NCBI RefSeq assembly: GCF_000211415.1
Contig: NZ_GL890777.1
Span: 19,538-83,537 of the forward strand
Direction of reading: 5' to 3'
Length of the DNA stretch: 64,000 nucleotides
Origin: Enterobacter mori LMG 25706
GTDB taxonomy: Bacteria > Pseudomonadota > Gammaproteobacteria > Enterobacterales > Enterobacteriaceae
Shown here: piece by piece, positions 26,925 through 35,548 of the stretch
How positions within the stretch are numbered: the first letter of the stretch is position 1
How the letters are laid out: the number at the start of each line of letters is the position of its first letter
Position numbers and translations under genes: made by a program
Notes under the pieces: generated by a model
The model's database searches: none
What the model saw: the letters and a program-made list of their open reading frames with translations, nothing else
What the model was told of the DNA's origin: nothing

Positions 26925-28119
26925 AAAGGGCTTGTTATATATACTCGTAAATTATGCCATTCAATTTATTAATATATTTCTTAGCCTGGTCATGATGAAA
27001 TATCTTCCAACTGCCCAGCTTGGAGATCTTGCACTTGCAAGAACATGGCAGCAGTTCGTCGATTACTCACACCTTGGCTCTCGTTTTTCTTTAGACCGCT
27101 TTATTCCGTTAAGCAAAAATAGGGAAAAAAAATTATTAGTTACAACAGTATTGCTAACGAATATTATAGGGGCATTAACTGTTCTAATAGTTGCATTAAT
27201 TTTCAACCATTCCAATATTACTGTGCTTATTCTTACTCTTTGTGGATTATTCATTTCGATTAGCAATATTGTTAAAGCTTATTATCGAGCAACTAATCGG
27301 ATCGATGAAATGTTATGGCTTGTGATATATTCACAATTTCTGCCAGTTCTTCTTCCGCTTATTATATATATAATTACACATAGTTTTGAAATTTATCTTT
27401 ACACAAGTTTAGGATGTTATGGATTAGCTATAATAAGATTATATCGGATTGAAAGGAATTTAAAAAAGTATCTTATCCTGAAATTATTGTTTAATAGATT
27501 GAAATTCTTATTTAAACCTTCTCTTTTGTTATTTTTAAACGCAATTTTCACTTTCCTATACCTTGTTATGGATAGATTTTTTATTGATGGCACAGGTGGT
27601 CGTGATCAGTTGGGCAATTTTAGTGTTATCATATTTGCTTTCAGCGCGCTTATGATTATACCTTCAACTTGTGCTGAGTTGCTTTTCGTCAAAGTTATTA
27701 AACAGTGTAGTCAGACTGGAAGATGTTTATTCATTAAAGAATGTCTTATTATGTTTTCTGTTACTCTGTTGGGTGTGATAATTGCGAATGTAGTAATGAA
27801 GTTTTTCATTGAAAACTTCACAAAATATGGATATCTTATTCCTGAATTACATTTAGCCACTCTTGCTGTAATTCCCTTTGCATTTACAGCAATTTACTAT
27901 CATGTGATGAATGGATTAGATCTTCGTAAGCAAATGGTAGCTGTTAGTGCTGCGGTCTGTCTTATTTTAATTGCGTATTATTGTATTCCTGTGTTCACTC
28001 ATGTGAAATTTGAGCTTCATGATTATTTGTATGCGAAGCTGGCAACAGGATGGTTAGTATTGCTTGGCTATGTTTTTTTTATTTTGCGTGTAAAAATTGG
28101 TGCGCATCATAAAAAATAA
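26917..28119 (+). CDS. wzx: O-unit flippase Wzx
   Basis: This is a 400-residue, very hydrophobic protein with about 11-12 membrane segments over its length, in the pattern of MOP-superfamily flippases. It starts LLYILVNYAIQFINIFLSLV with the first helix and has the loop YRATNRIDEMLW near residue 123. Codon use and base composition are strongly AT-rich, as usual for wzx and unlike the colanic wzxC at 9599. It overlaps the preceding transferase gene by eight bases. The role is flipping lipid-linked O-units across the inner membrane. Wzx rather than Wzy is judged from the helix distribution and soluble loops. Confidence 0.85.
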   Translation: MFKKGLLYILVNYAIQFINIFLSLVMMKYLPTAQLGDLALARTWQQFVDYSHLGSRFSLDRFIPLSKNREKKLLVTTVLLTNIIGALTVLIVALIFNHSNITVLILTLCGLFISISNIVKAYYRATNRIDEMLWLVIYSQFLPVLLPLIIYIITHSFEIYLYTSLGCYGLAIIRLYRIERNLKKYLILKLLFNRLKFLFKPSLLLFLNAIFTFLYLVMDRFFIDGTGGRDQLGNFSVIIFAFSALMIIPSTCAELLFVKVIKQCSQTGRCLFIKECLIMFSVTLLGVIIANVVMKFFIENFTKYGYLIPELHLATLAVIPFAFTAIYYHVMNGLDLRKQMVAVSAAVCLILIAYYCIPVFTHVKFELHDYLYAKLATGWLVLLGYVFFILRVKIGAHHKK

Positions 28120-28138
28120 ATTCTCGGTAGAATTTAAT

Positions 28139-29395
28139 ATGATCTCAATTGCTTTCTTCGTACTAGCCCTAACCATTTATTCACTAATAGTATTTAAAAC
28201 AAAAGATATAATTCATCCCATAGGTATTGGGATCATCTTTTGGTTTTTTTCTGCATCTCTTTCCACAATAGATGTTCTTTATGATCCTCAGTTGCAGTCA
28301 GAGTTAAGTTTTGAGACGCTAGCGGCTATTTTTCTTGCTGGCTTATTCTTTACGCTTCCTTTTTTATTCTCAAAGAGAATAGATAAAGCTATTTTTAGTT
28401 ATCAGCGGTTCGATTTTAATCTTATCTATCGCGTAGTATTTAACTTTATCGTCCTTTTATCTATAATTACATTTTTAATGCGATTTGGTACGATGCTAAC
28501 TCACCCTCCGCTCCTCTCCGGTGCCGGTAGTGATTTGAAATCATTGGTTCCTAATGCGCCTCCGTTATTAAATTTTATCGATGTATCTATGCCGTACATC
28601 GCTCTGACTGCTCTTTTCGAACTCAAATACTCATATCGACTAAGACGCGGACGAAGGATTCTACTTATTTTCTTTGCCATTTTCACAATTGTTGCTGCGT
28701 TAATTTATAAAGTTTCCAGAGGCGAGTTTTTAGTATTTATGATGGGTGCTATTTATATTCTTTTAATTCCACGTAAAATTACCTTAGGATTCAAGCAATT
28801 AATGATGGTAATGCTGCCGATGGCGCTACTCTTATATATTGGTGCAATGCGAATTTCTGAAACAAGCCGTGCATCAACTCAATTTGGCGAGGGAGTGGCG
28901 AATTCGCTCTTCAGTCAAATTTACACCTATGTGGCAATGAACTTCCAGAATCTGAATTTGCTGGTTAATTCATCTTTCGAACCGACTTATATATGGGGAG
29001 GGCTTAAGTTTTTACTCAAACCATTCTTTGGTTCTTATTATGATAATAACTCAATAGGTTTCTCGGATTATGAAGTTAGTTTTTTCAATGCCAAAACCTT
29101 TATCTACTATTTTTATAACGACCTAGGATTGGCTGGGGTGATAATTTATTCATTTGTAATTGGTCTTTTGCTTCAGGTGATTTATAACAAAACGGCTTGC
29201 AATGTTAAGTATTGTCTTTTACAGGCATGCTTTATGAAGGCTATTATTTTTATGTTGTTCGGTAATTATTTTTTTGGAGAGTTTGTGTTAATTATCCCTT
29301 ACGGCATTGTACTTTTCCTTTTACTGCTTATTCCTAAAGTCGAAGTTAAGAGGATAGAAGCTAAACCTATCCCTAATCATTTCAATAATAATTAA
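28139..29395 (+). CDS. wzy: O-antigen polymerase Wzy
   Basis: This is a 418-residue integral membrane protein with about 10-12 predicted helices and a larger periplasmic loop (about residues 245-305, including the ESRASTQFGEGVANS-like region), the usual Wzy layout. It has no strong sequence signature, as expected for polymerases. Position next to wzx and AT-rich composition support the call. ATG at 28139 was chosen. An in-frame TTG at 28097 would overlap wzx by 23 bases and add 14 polar residues, and cannot be excluded. Confidence 0.82.
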   Translation: MISIAFFVLALTIYSLIVFKTKDIIHPIGIGIIFWFFSASLSTIDVLYDPQLQSELSFETLAAIFLAGLFFTLPFLFSKRIDKAIFSYQRFDFNLIYRVVFNFIVLLSIITFLMRFGTMLTHPPLLSGAGSDLKSLVPNAPPLLNFIDVSMPYIALTALFELKYSYRLRRGRRILLIFFAIFTIVAALIYKVSRGEFLVFMMGAIYILLIPRKITLGFKQLMMVMLPMALLLYIGAMRISETSRASTQFGEGVANSLFSQIYTYVAMNFQNLNLLVNSSFEPTYIWGGLKFLLKPFFGSYYDNNSIGFSDYEVSFFNAKTFIYYFYNDLGLAGVIIYSFVIGLLLQVIYNKTACNVKYCLLQACFMKAIIFMLFGNYFFGEFVLIIPYGIVLFLLLLIPKVEVKRIEAKPIPNHFNNN

Positions 29396-29448
29396 TGAGT
29401 ATTTATGGCAGGAAGATATCTAAGCTATTTCAGTAAAAGGACATATTG

Positions 29449-30549
29449 ATGAGTTTGCTGATTAATGCATCGAACCTGTATGTAGGTGGTGGTGTTCAGG
29501 TCGCAGTTTCTGTATTAGAGGAATTAACTAATTCTAAGCGACAGTTTATTGCAGCGGTTTCCCCCTTAGTTGCAAGACAACTTTCGGAAGCAGCATTGAT
29601 AAATTGTCTAATCATTGACAAGACACCATCAAATATTTTTAACTTTAAATCAAGAAGAACCTTAGATAAAATAGTAGCTGAAAATAACATCAGCAAGGTG
29701 TTCACTATTTTTGGCCCCAGTTACTGGAACCCCAAAGGCGTTAAACATGCCGTAGGCTTTGCTTTGCCATGGTTGATTTATGATACACGCCGAGTGTTTT
29801 CTAAATTGACTTTTGCTGAAAAAGCAAAGAAAATTTTATTAATGTGGTTACAGCCTTATTTCTTTAAAAAAAATGCAGACCTTATCTTTGTTGAAACCGA
29901 CGATGCTAAAGATAAAATTATTGAGCGTTATCATTTTCCGCAGAGTCATGTCGTCACTGTTTCAAATACTATAAATGCGATTCTTCAAAACGCTAAATTA
30001 TATGATAATAGCGTCATTAGCTCTTTACCGGTAAAGGAGGACGGTGATGTTTACCTTTTGACAATATCACATGATTATCCGCACAAAAATTTAAATGTTA
30101 TTCCTATGTTACTCGACAGATTGCCTAGTAATTATAAGTTCGTAGTTACGCTGCGTACTCCAATGGAAAATATCCCACAGCAATACCAGCATCGTATAAT
30201 TAACGTCGGCCCAATCAAAGTTAATCAATGCCCGGCGTTATATCATTTTTGTGATGCTCTATTTTTACCTACGTTACTGGAATGCTTTAGTGCCAGTTAT
30301 GTAGAGGCTATGTATTTCAAAAAAACTATCTTTACATCAGATTTATCGTTTGCGCATACAGTATGCCATGATAGCGCATTCTACTTCGATCCCTATTGTG
30401 TTAATGATATCTGCGATAAGATCATTTCCGGGATGGAGAATGTGAAGGATAGAGCGATAAAACAAGAAAAGGCCGATCAGCTTTTTTGCCAGCTACCAAC
30501 GGCGAGGGAAAGGGCCTTAATGTATATGCACAGTATTGACAAGTTATAA
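29449..30549 (+). CDS. Glycosyltransferase family 4
   Basis: This is a 366-residue GT-B enzyme. The N-terminus SLLINASNLYVGGGVQVAVS has the glycine-rich acceptor loop. LLTISHDYPHKNLNVIPMLL near residue 204 is the start of the donor domain. LLECFSASYVEAM near residue 283 gives the EX7E pattern. It follows wzy after 53 bases and has AAAAGGA upstream of the ATG at 29449 (a TTG one codon earlier is less likely). It should add an internal sugar of the O-unit, whose identity is not visible. It is the last of the AT-rich genes before the fnl module. Confidence 0.83.
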   Translation: MSLLINASNLYVGGGVQVAVSVLEELTNSKRQFIAAVSPLVARQLSEAALINCLIIDKTPSNIFNFKSRRTLDKIVAENNISKVFTIFGPSYWNPKGVKHAVGFALPWLIYDTRRVFSKLTFAEKAKKILLMWLQPYFFKKNADLIFVETDDAKDKIIERYHFPQSHVVTVSNTINAILQNAKLYDNSVISSLPVKEDGDVYLLTISHDYPHKNLNVIPMLLDRLPSNYKFVVTLRTPMENIPQQYQHRIINVGPIKVNQCPALYHFCDALFLPTLLECFSASYVEAMYFKKTIFTSDLSFAHTVCHDSAFYFDPYCVNDICDKIISGMENVKDRAIKQEKADQLFCQLPTARERALMYMHSIDKL

Positions 30550-30569
30550 GATTTCATAAGAGGTGTTAA

Positions 30570-31604
30570 ATGTTTTCAGATAAAGTGCTTTTGATTACTG
30601 GTGGTACAGGTTCATTTGGCAATGCGGTATTAAAACGATTTCTTAATACCGATATTAAAGAAATTCGAGTTTTCTCGCGCGATGAAAAAAAGCAAGACGA
30701 TATGCGCAAGAAATATAATAGTGAGAAACTTAAATTTTATATAGGGGATGTGAGGGATTATCGCAGTATTCTCAATGCCAGTCGTGGCGCTGACTTCATC
30801 TACCACGCCGCAGCACTTAAACAAGCGCCATCATGCGAGTTCCATCCGATGGAGGCAGTTAAGACTAACGTCCTCGGAACTGAAAATGTTCTTGAAGCTG
30901 CGATTGCCAACGAAGTTAAACGTGTCGTTTGCTTAAGCACTGATAAAGCTGTTTATCCTATCAATGCTATGGGTATTTCGAAAGCAATGATGGAAAAAGT
31001 GATGGTCGCAAAATCACGTAATGTTAATAGCGACAAAACTGTGATTTGCGGTACTCGTTACGGCAACGTGATGGCTTCCCGTGGTTCAGTCATTCCCTTG
31101 TTCGTTGATCTGATCAAAGCGGGTAAGGCGCTGACGATCACTGACCCAAATATGACCCGTTTCATGATGACGCTTGAAGATGCTGTTGATTTGGTCCTAT
31201 ATGCGTTTGAGCATGGCAATAATGGTGATATTTTTGTTCAAAAAGCACCAGCCGCAACGATTGAAACATTAGCTATTGCTCTGAAAGAGCTTCTTTACGT
31301 TGAGCAACATCCCGTCAATGTTATCGGTACGCGGCATGGTGAGAAACTTTATGAAGCGCTGCTCAGCCGTGAAGAGATGATTGCCGCCATCGACATGGGT
31401 GATTATTACCGTGTTCCACCTGACCTGCGCGATCTTAACTATGGAAAATATGTTGAACAAGGTGATAGCCGTATCTCTGTTGTTGAGGATTATAACTCGC
31501 ACAATACGCAGAGACTGGATGTTGAAGGGATGAAAACACTTCTTCTGAAATTACCATTTATTCGCGCATTGCGCGCGGGTGAACATTACGATCTGGACGC
31601 CTGA
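30570..31604 (+). CDS. fnlA: UDP-GlcNAc 4,6-dehydratase/5-epimerase FnlA
   Basis: This 344-residue enzyme starts UDP-L-FucNAc synthesis from UDP-GlcNAc (C4,6-dehydration with C5 and C3 epimerisation steps). LITGGTGSFGNAVLKRFL near residue 8 is the NADP motif. HAAALKQAPSCEFHPMEA near residue 78 and STDKAVYPINAMGISK near residue 130 carry the family signature, with Met in place of the YxxxK tyrosine. Length and order fit the FnlA/WbjB/CapE group. It begins the fnlABC-wbuBC module, visibly less AT-rich than the genes before it, with one base to fnlB. Confidence 0.93.
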   Translation: MFSDKVLLITGGTGSFGNAVLKRFLNTDIKEIRVFSRDEKKQDDMRKKYNSEKLKFYIGDVRDYRSILNASRGADFIYHAAALKQAPSCEFHPMEAVKTNVLGTENVLEAAIANEVKRVVCLSTDKAVYPINAMGISKAMMEKVMVAKSRNVNSDKTVICGTRYGNVMASRGSVIPLFVDLIKAGKALTITDPNMTRFMMTLEDAVDLVLYAFEHGNNGDIFVQKAPAATIETLAIALKELLYVEQHPVNVIGTRHGEKLYEALLSREEMIAAIDMGDYYRVPPDLRDLNYGKYVEQGDSRISVVEDYNSHNTQRLDVEGMKTLLLKLPFIRALRAGEHYDLDA

Positions 31605-31605
31605 C

Positions 31606-32709
31606 ATGAAAATCCTGATTACTGGAGCTGATGGCTTTATCGGACGTAACCTGTGCTTACGCCTTCAGGAAGCAGGGTACAGTGACCTTGTTAAGATTGA
31701 CCGTGGTTCAAGTGCGGCTGAGCTGGAAAATGGCCTACAAGAAGCTGAATTTGTCTATCATCTCGCGGGTATCAATCGACCTAAAAACGTCGAAGAGTTT
31801 GCCGAGGGGAATAGCAATCTGACTCAACAGATTGTGGATACTCTTTTAGCCAAGCATAAAAGCATACCTATTATGATCAGTTCTTCCATTCAGGCTGAAC
31901 TGGATAATGCTTATGGTCAAAGTAAAGCTGCAGCTGAAAAACAGATTGAACGCTATGCAGCTGAAAGCGGTGCAGCATACTTTATTTATCGTTACCCGAA
32001 TGTTTTTGGTAAATGGTGCAAGCCTAATTACAATTCGTTCGTGGCAACCTTCTGTCATAATATTGCCAATAACATCAATATTACGATCAACGATTCTTCC
32101 GCGCCTGTAAATCTTGTATATATTGATGATGTTTGTACTGATGCTATAAAGCTCTTGTCTGAAAAGGTTAAAAGCGGGTACAAAACTGTCGAGCCAGTAT
32201 ATTCGACGACAGTAGGTGAGGTGGCGGATTTACTTTATCGCTTCAAAGAAAGTCGTTCCACTCTTGTCACCGAGGCTGTAGGTACAGGGTTCACCCGCGC
32301 GCTTTATTCGACGTGGTTAAGTTATCTACCTGCCGATATGTTTGCGTACTCAGTTCCCTCTTACGAGGACGCCCGAGGGGTCTTTTGCGAGATGTTAAAA
32401 ACCCCTTCAGCGGGGCAGTTTTCATTTTTCACCGCACATCCCGGCATTACACGTGGTGGTCATTATCATCACACAAAAAATGAAAAGTTTCTGGTCATTC
32501 GCGGCCAGGCATGCTTCAAGTTTGAACATGTGATTACCGGCGAGCGATATGAACTGAATGTTACCTCAGATAATTTCAAAATCGTTGAAACAGTTCCCGG
32601 CTGGACGCATGACGTTACAAATATTGGAAATGATGAATTGATAGTTATGCTCTGGGCAAACGAAATTTTCAATCGTGATGAGCCTGATACTATTGCGAGA
32701 CCTCTGTAA
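31606..32709 (+). CDS. fnlB: UDP-sugar reductase/epimerase FnlB
   Basis: This 367-residue bifunctional enzyme (WbjC/CapF type) has an N-terminal SDR reductase (ILITGADGFIGRNLC at residues 3-17, short YGQSKAAAEK near residue 104) and a C-terminal cupin from about residue 250 with GGHYHHTKNEKFLVIRG, the metal-binding histidines. In CapF the cupin epimerises and the SDR reduces to the L-talo product. ATG at 31606 was chosen over an in-frame start 27 bases upstream inside fnlA, by family N-terminus. Its TAA stop shares a base with the fnlC start (TAATG). Confidence 0.93.
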   Translation: MKILITGADGFIGRNLCLRLQEAGYSDLVKIDRGSSAAELENGLQEAEFVYHLAGINRPKNVEEFAEGNSNLTQQIVDTLLAKHKSIPIMISSSIQAELDNAYGQSKAAAEKQIERYAAESGAAYFIYRYPNVFGKWCKPNYNSFVATFCHNIANNINITINDSSAPVNLVYIDDVCTDAIKLLSEKVKSGYKTVEPVYSTTVGEVADLLYRFKESRSTLVTEAVGTGFTRALYSTWLSYLPADMFAYSVPSYEDARGVFCEMLKTPSAGQFSFFTAHPGITRGGHYHHTKNEKFLVIRGQACFKFEHVITGERYELNVTSDNFKIVETVPGWTHDVTNIGNDELIVMLWANEIFNRDEPDTIARPL

Positions 32710-33839
32710 TGAAAAAATTAAAAATTATGTCTGTTGTTGGCACGCGTCCTGAGATTATCCGTCTGTCACGCGTTCTTGCTAAGCTTGATGAACACTGCGA
32801 ACATATTCTTGTCCATACTGGTCAAAACTATGATTATGAGCTCAACGAAGTGTTCTTTAATGACCTTGGTGTACGAAAACCCGATTACTTTTTAAATGCT
32901 GCCGGGAAAAATGCTGCAGAAACTATCGGTCAGGTTATCATCAAAGTGGATGAGGTACTCGAATCCGAAAAGCCTGAAGCAATGTTGGTGCTAGGTGATA
33001 CTAACTCTTGTATTTCTGCTATCCCGGCCAAGCGTCGTAAAGTGCCTATCTTCCATATGGAAGCCGGCAACCGTTGTTTCGATCAGCGCGTCCCGGAAGA
33101 GACCAATCGACGCATCGTCGACCATACCGCTGACATCAATATGACCTATAGTGATATCGCACGTGAATATCTTCTGGCTGAAGGCCTCCCAGCAGCTCGA
33201 ATTATTAAAACCGGTAGCCCAATGTTTGAGGTACTTACGCATTACATGCCTCAAATCGATAATTCGGATGTCCTCTCGCGACTGAACCTGCGTCCGGGCG
33301 AATTCTTTGTCGTTAGCGCGCATCGTGAAGAGAATGTTGATTCTCCCAAACAACTCGTCAAGCTTGCAACCATTCTCAATACTATTGCTGAAAAATATGA
33401 TTTGCCGGTTATTGTATCCACTCATCCGCGGACACGTAATCGTATTAACGAGCAAGGGATTGAATTCCACCCAAATATTAATCTGCTGAAACCTTTAGGT
33501 TTCCATGATTACAATCATCTGCAGAAAAACTCTCGTGCTGTGCTGTCTGACAGCGGTACGATCACTGAAGAATCCTCCATTATGAATTTCCCAGCGGTAA
33601 ATATTCGGGAAGCACATGAGCGTCCAGAGGGCTTTGAAGAAGCCTCTGTCATGATGGTGGGTCTGGAGTGTGAACGTGTTTTACAGGCACTGGATATTCT
33701 GGCAACACAGCCTCGTGGAGAAGACCGTCTTTTACGACAAGTCAGTGACTACAGCATGCCTAATGTGTCGGATAAAGTCGTCAGAATCGTTCACTCTTAT
33801 ACAGATTATGTCAAGCGAGTCGTCTGGAAAGAATACTGA
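32709..33839 (+). CDS. fnlC: UDP-2-acetamido-2,6-dideoxy-L-talose 2-epimerase FnlC
   Basis: This 376-residue non-hydrolysing 2-epimerase of the WecB/WbjD/CapG group completes UDP-L-FucNAc. Seen: MSVVGTRPEIIRLSRV near residues 7-22, LGDTNSCISAIPAKR near residue 95, HMEAGNRCFDQRVPEETNRR near residue 117 (the form typical of WbjD-like enzymes), and SDSGTITEESSIMNFPAV near residue 278. It is distinct from the hydrolysing epimerase at 18847. Start and stop overlap both neighbours by one base, indicating tight translational coupling. Confidence 0.93.
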   Translation: MKKLKIMSVVGTRPEIIRLSRVLAKLDEHCEHILVHTGQNYDYELNEVFFNDLGVRKPDYFLNAAGKNAAETIGQVIIKVDEVLESEKPEAMLVLGDTNSCISAIPAKRRKVPIFHMEAGNRCFDQRVPEETNRRIVDHTADINMTYSDIAREYLLAEGLPAARIIKTGSPMFEVLTHYMPQIDNSDVLSRLNLRPGEFFVVSAHREENVDSPKQLVKLATILNTIAEKYDLPVIVSTHPRTRNRINEQGIEFHPNINLLKPLGFHDYNHLQKNSRAVLSDSGTITEESSIMNFPAVNIREAHERPEGFEEASVMMVGLECERVLQALDILATQPRGEDRLLRQVSDYSMPNVSDKVVRIVHSYTDYVKRVVWKEY

Positions 33840-35050
33840 TGAAACTTGCTTTAATCATAGATGATTACCTGCCCAATAGTACGCGAGTTGGTGCAAAAAT
33901 GTTTCATGAGTTGGCTCAGGAATTTATTCTCCGTGGGCATGATGTTACTGTAATTACACCTGACACCCGTCTCCAGGAAGATGTGTCTTTTGACACCTTC
34001 CAGGGGGTCAAAACATGGCGTTTCAAAAGCGGGCCTCTCAAGGATGTGAGTAAAATTCAACGTGCCATTAATGAAACGCTTCTTTCCTATCGGGCCTGGA
34101 ACGCCATTAAAGGCCAGATAAAAAAAGAAACTTTCGATGGGGTAGTTTATTATTCGCCATCCATTTTCTGGGGGCACTTAGTTAAGAAAATTAAATTCCG
34201 TTGCCAGTGTCCGGCTTACCTGATTTTGAGGGATATGTTCCCGCAATGGGTGATAGACGCTGGCATGTTAAAAGCCGGTTCTCTCATCGAACGCTATTTC
34301 CGTCTTTTCGAAAGAACGTCTTATCGTCAGGCAAACCGTATTGGGCTGATGTCAGATAAGAATCTTGACGTCTTTCGGATGACCAATAAAGGTTATCCTT
34401 GTGAGGTTTTGCGTAACTGGGCTTCTCTTACGCCGTCGGTACCACCACAGGGTTATATATCATTGCGTCAGCGTCTTGGCCTTGAAGATAAAGTTATTTT
34501 CTTCTATGGAGGGAATATCGGTCATGCGCAGGATATGGGGAATCTGATGCGTCTTGCCCGAAAAATGGCTGTGCATCCGCAAGCCCACTTTTTATTTATT
34601 GGGCAGGGAGATGAAGTTGAATTAATCAATTCTTTAGCTGCCGAGTGGGCATTGCCTAACTTCACGTACATGGCATCTGTCAATCAGGATGAATTTAAAT
34701 TTATCCTGTCGGAAATGGATGTTGGCCTTTTTTCACTTTCCGCCAGACATTCATCTCACAATTTTCCAGGAAAATTGCTAGGATATATGGTTCAGTCCTT
34801 ACCTATATTGGGCAGTGTGAATGCTGGTAATGATTTGCTTGATGTCGTTAATCAAAATAATGCCGGATTAATTCATATTAATGGTGAGGATGACAAACTG
34901 CATGAGTCCGCACTGCTAATGCTTAAAGATGTTTCCGCGCGTCGCCAATTCGGCTTAGGTGCGAATGTATTGTTGAAAGAACAGTTCTCAGTCGAGTCTG
35001 CGGCCCAGACTATAGAAATGAGGTTAGAGGCGTTTAATGCGACTAATTGA
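33839..35050 (+). CDS. wbuB: L-FucNAc transferase WbuB (GT4)
   Basis: This 403-residue GT-B family 4 enzyme closely resembles WbuB of E. coli O26-like clusters, where it transfers L-FucNAc. It starts KLALIIDDYLPNSTRVGAKM. The donor domain has FFYGGNIGHAQDMGNLMRLA near residue 221 and the FPGKLLGYM loop near residue 307 in place of EX7E, as in WcaI-like transferases. It follows fnlC with a one-base overlap (TGATG) and overlaps wbuC by 14 bases. Assignment as FucNAc transferase follows from the fixed linkage fnlABC-wbuB. Confidence 0.9.
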   Translation: MKLALIIDDYLPNSTRVGAKMFHELAQEFILRGHDVTVITPDTRLQEDVSFDTFQGVKTWRFKSGPLKDVSKIQRAINETLLSYRAWNAIKGQIKKETFDGVVYYSPSIFWGHLVKKIKFRCQCPAYLILRDMFPQWVIDAGMLKAGSLIERYFRLFERTSYRQANRIGLMSDKNLDVFRMTNKGYPCEVLRNWASLTPSVPPQGYISLRQRLGLEDKVIFFYGGNIGHAQDMGNLMRLARKMAVHPQAHFLFIGQGDEVELINSLAAEWALPNFTYMASVNQDEFKFILSEMDVGLFSLSARHSSHNFPGKLLGYMVQSLPILGSVNAGNDLLDVVNQNNAGLIHINGEDDKLHESALLMLKDVSARRQFGLGANVLLKEQFSVESAAQTIEMRLEAFNATN

Positions 35051-35435
35051 TACTCATCAGCTTGAAGCCTTATACGAACAAGCCAGGCATTCTGCACGCT
35101 TGCGCGCTCATCTTCTAATGCATAACTCACACCAGGATAAAGTGCAGAGGTTGCTCATTGCTCTGGTTCAGGGCAGTTATGTCGACCCGCATTTCCACGA
35201 ACTCCCTCATCAATGGGAAATGTTTATCGTTATCCAAGGGCAAGTGCAGGTTTGCTTGTATGGCAAAGATGGCGAAATAATTAATCAGTTTGTCGCCGGA
35301 GAGAATACGGCAATAAACGTAGTCGAGTTTTCTCCGGGTGATATACACAGTGTTGAATGTCTATCTCCGAGAGCACTAATGATGGAAGTGAAAGAGGGAC
35401 CTTTTGATCCTTCCTTTGCCAAGGCGTTCATCTAA
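35037..35435 (+). CDS. wbuC: WbuC family cupin metalloprotein
   Basis: This is a 132-residue small cupin with the metal-binding segment VDPHFHELPHQWEMFIVIQG near residue 43 and a second histidine in FSPGDIHSVEC near residue 100. WbuC regularly follows wbuB in clusters with L-FucNAc, yet its reaction is not established. A role in FucNAc synthesis or its control is only inferred from linkage. Its start lies 14 bases before the wbuB stop. It is the last gene of the O-antigen block before gnd. Confidence 0.88.
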   Translation: MRLIDTHQLEALYEQARHSARLRAHLLMHNSHQDKVQRLLIALVQGSYVDPHFHELPHQWEMFIVIQGQVQVCLYGKDGEIINQFVAGENTAINVVEFSPGDIHSVECLSPRALMMEVKEGPFDPSFAKAFI

Positions 35436-35548
35436 CGCCCCTCTGAATCGCATCTTCCGCTATCTACTCAGGCTCATCCTGAGTTAACATCTAAGCCACA
35501 TTTCAAGCCGCGCACAGTCGCGGCGACCACACCTGACAGGAGTATGTA

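Noticed and set aside
29395..29436. Thirteen-codon frame between wzy and the GT4 gene
   Set aside because: It is too short, has no ribosome binding site of note and no recognisable leader peptide role.
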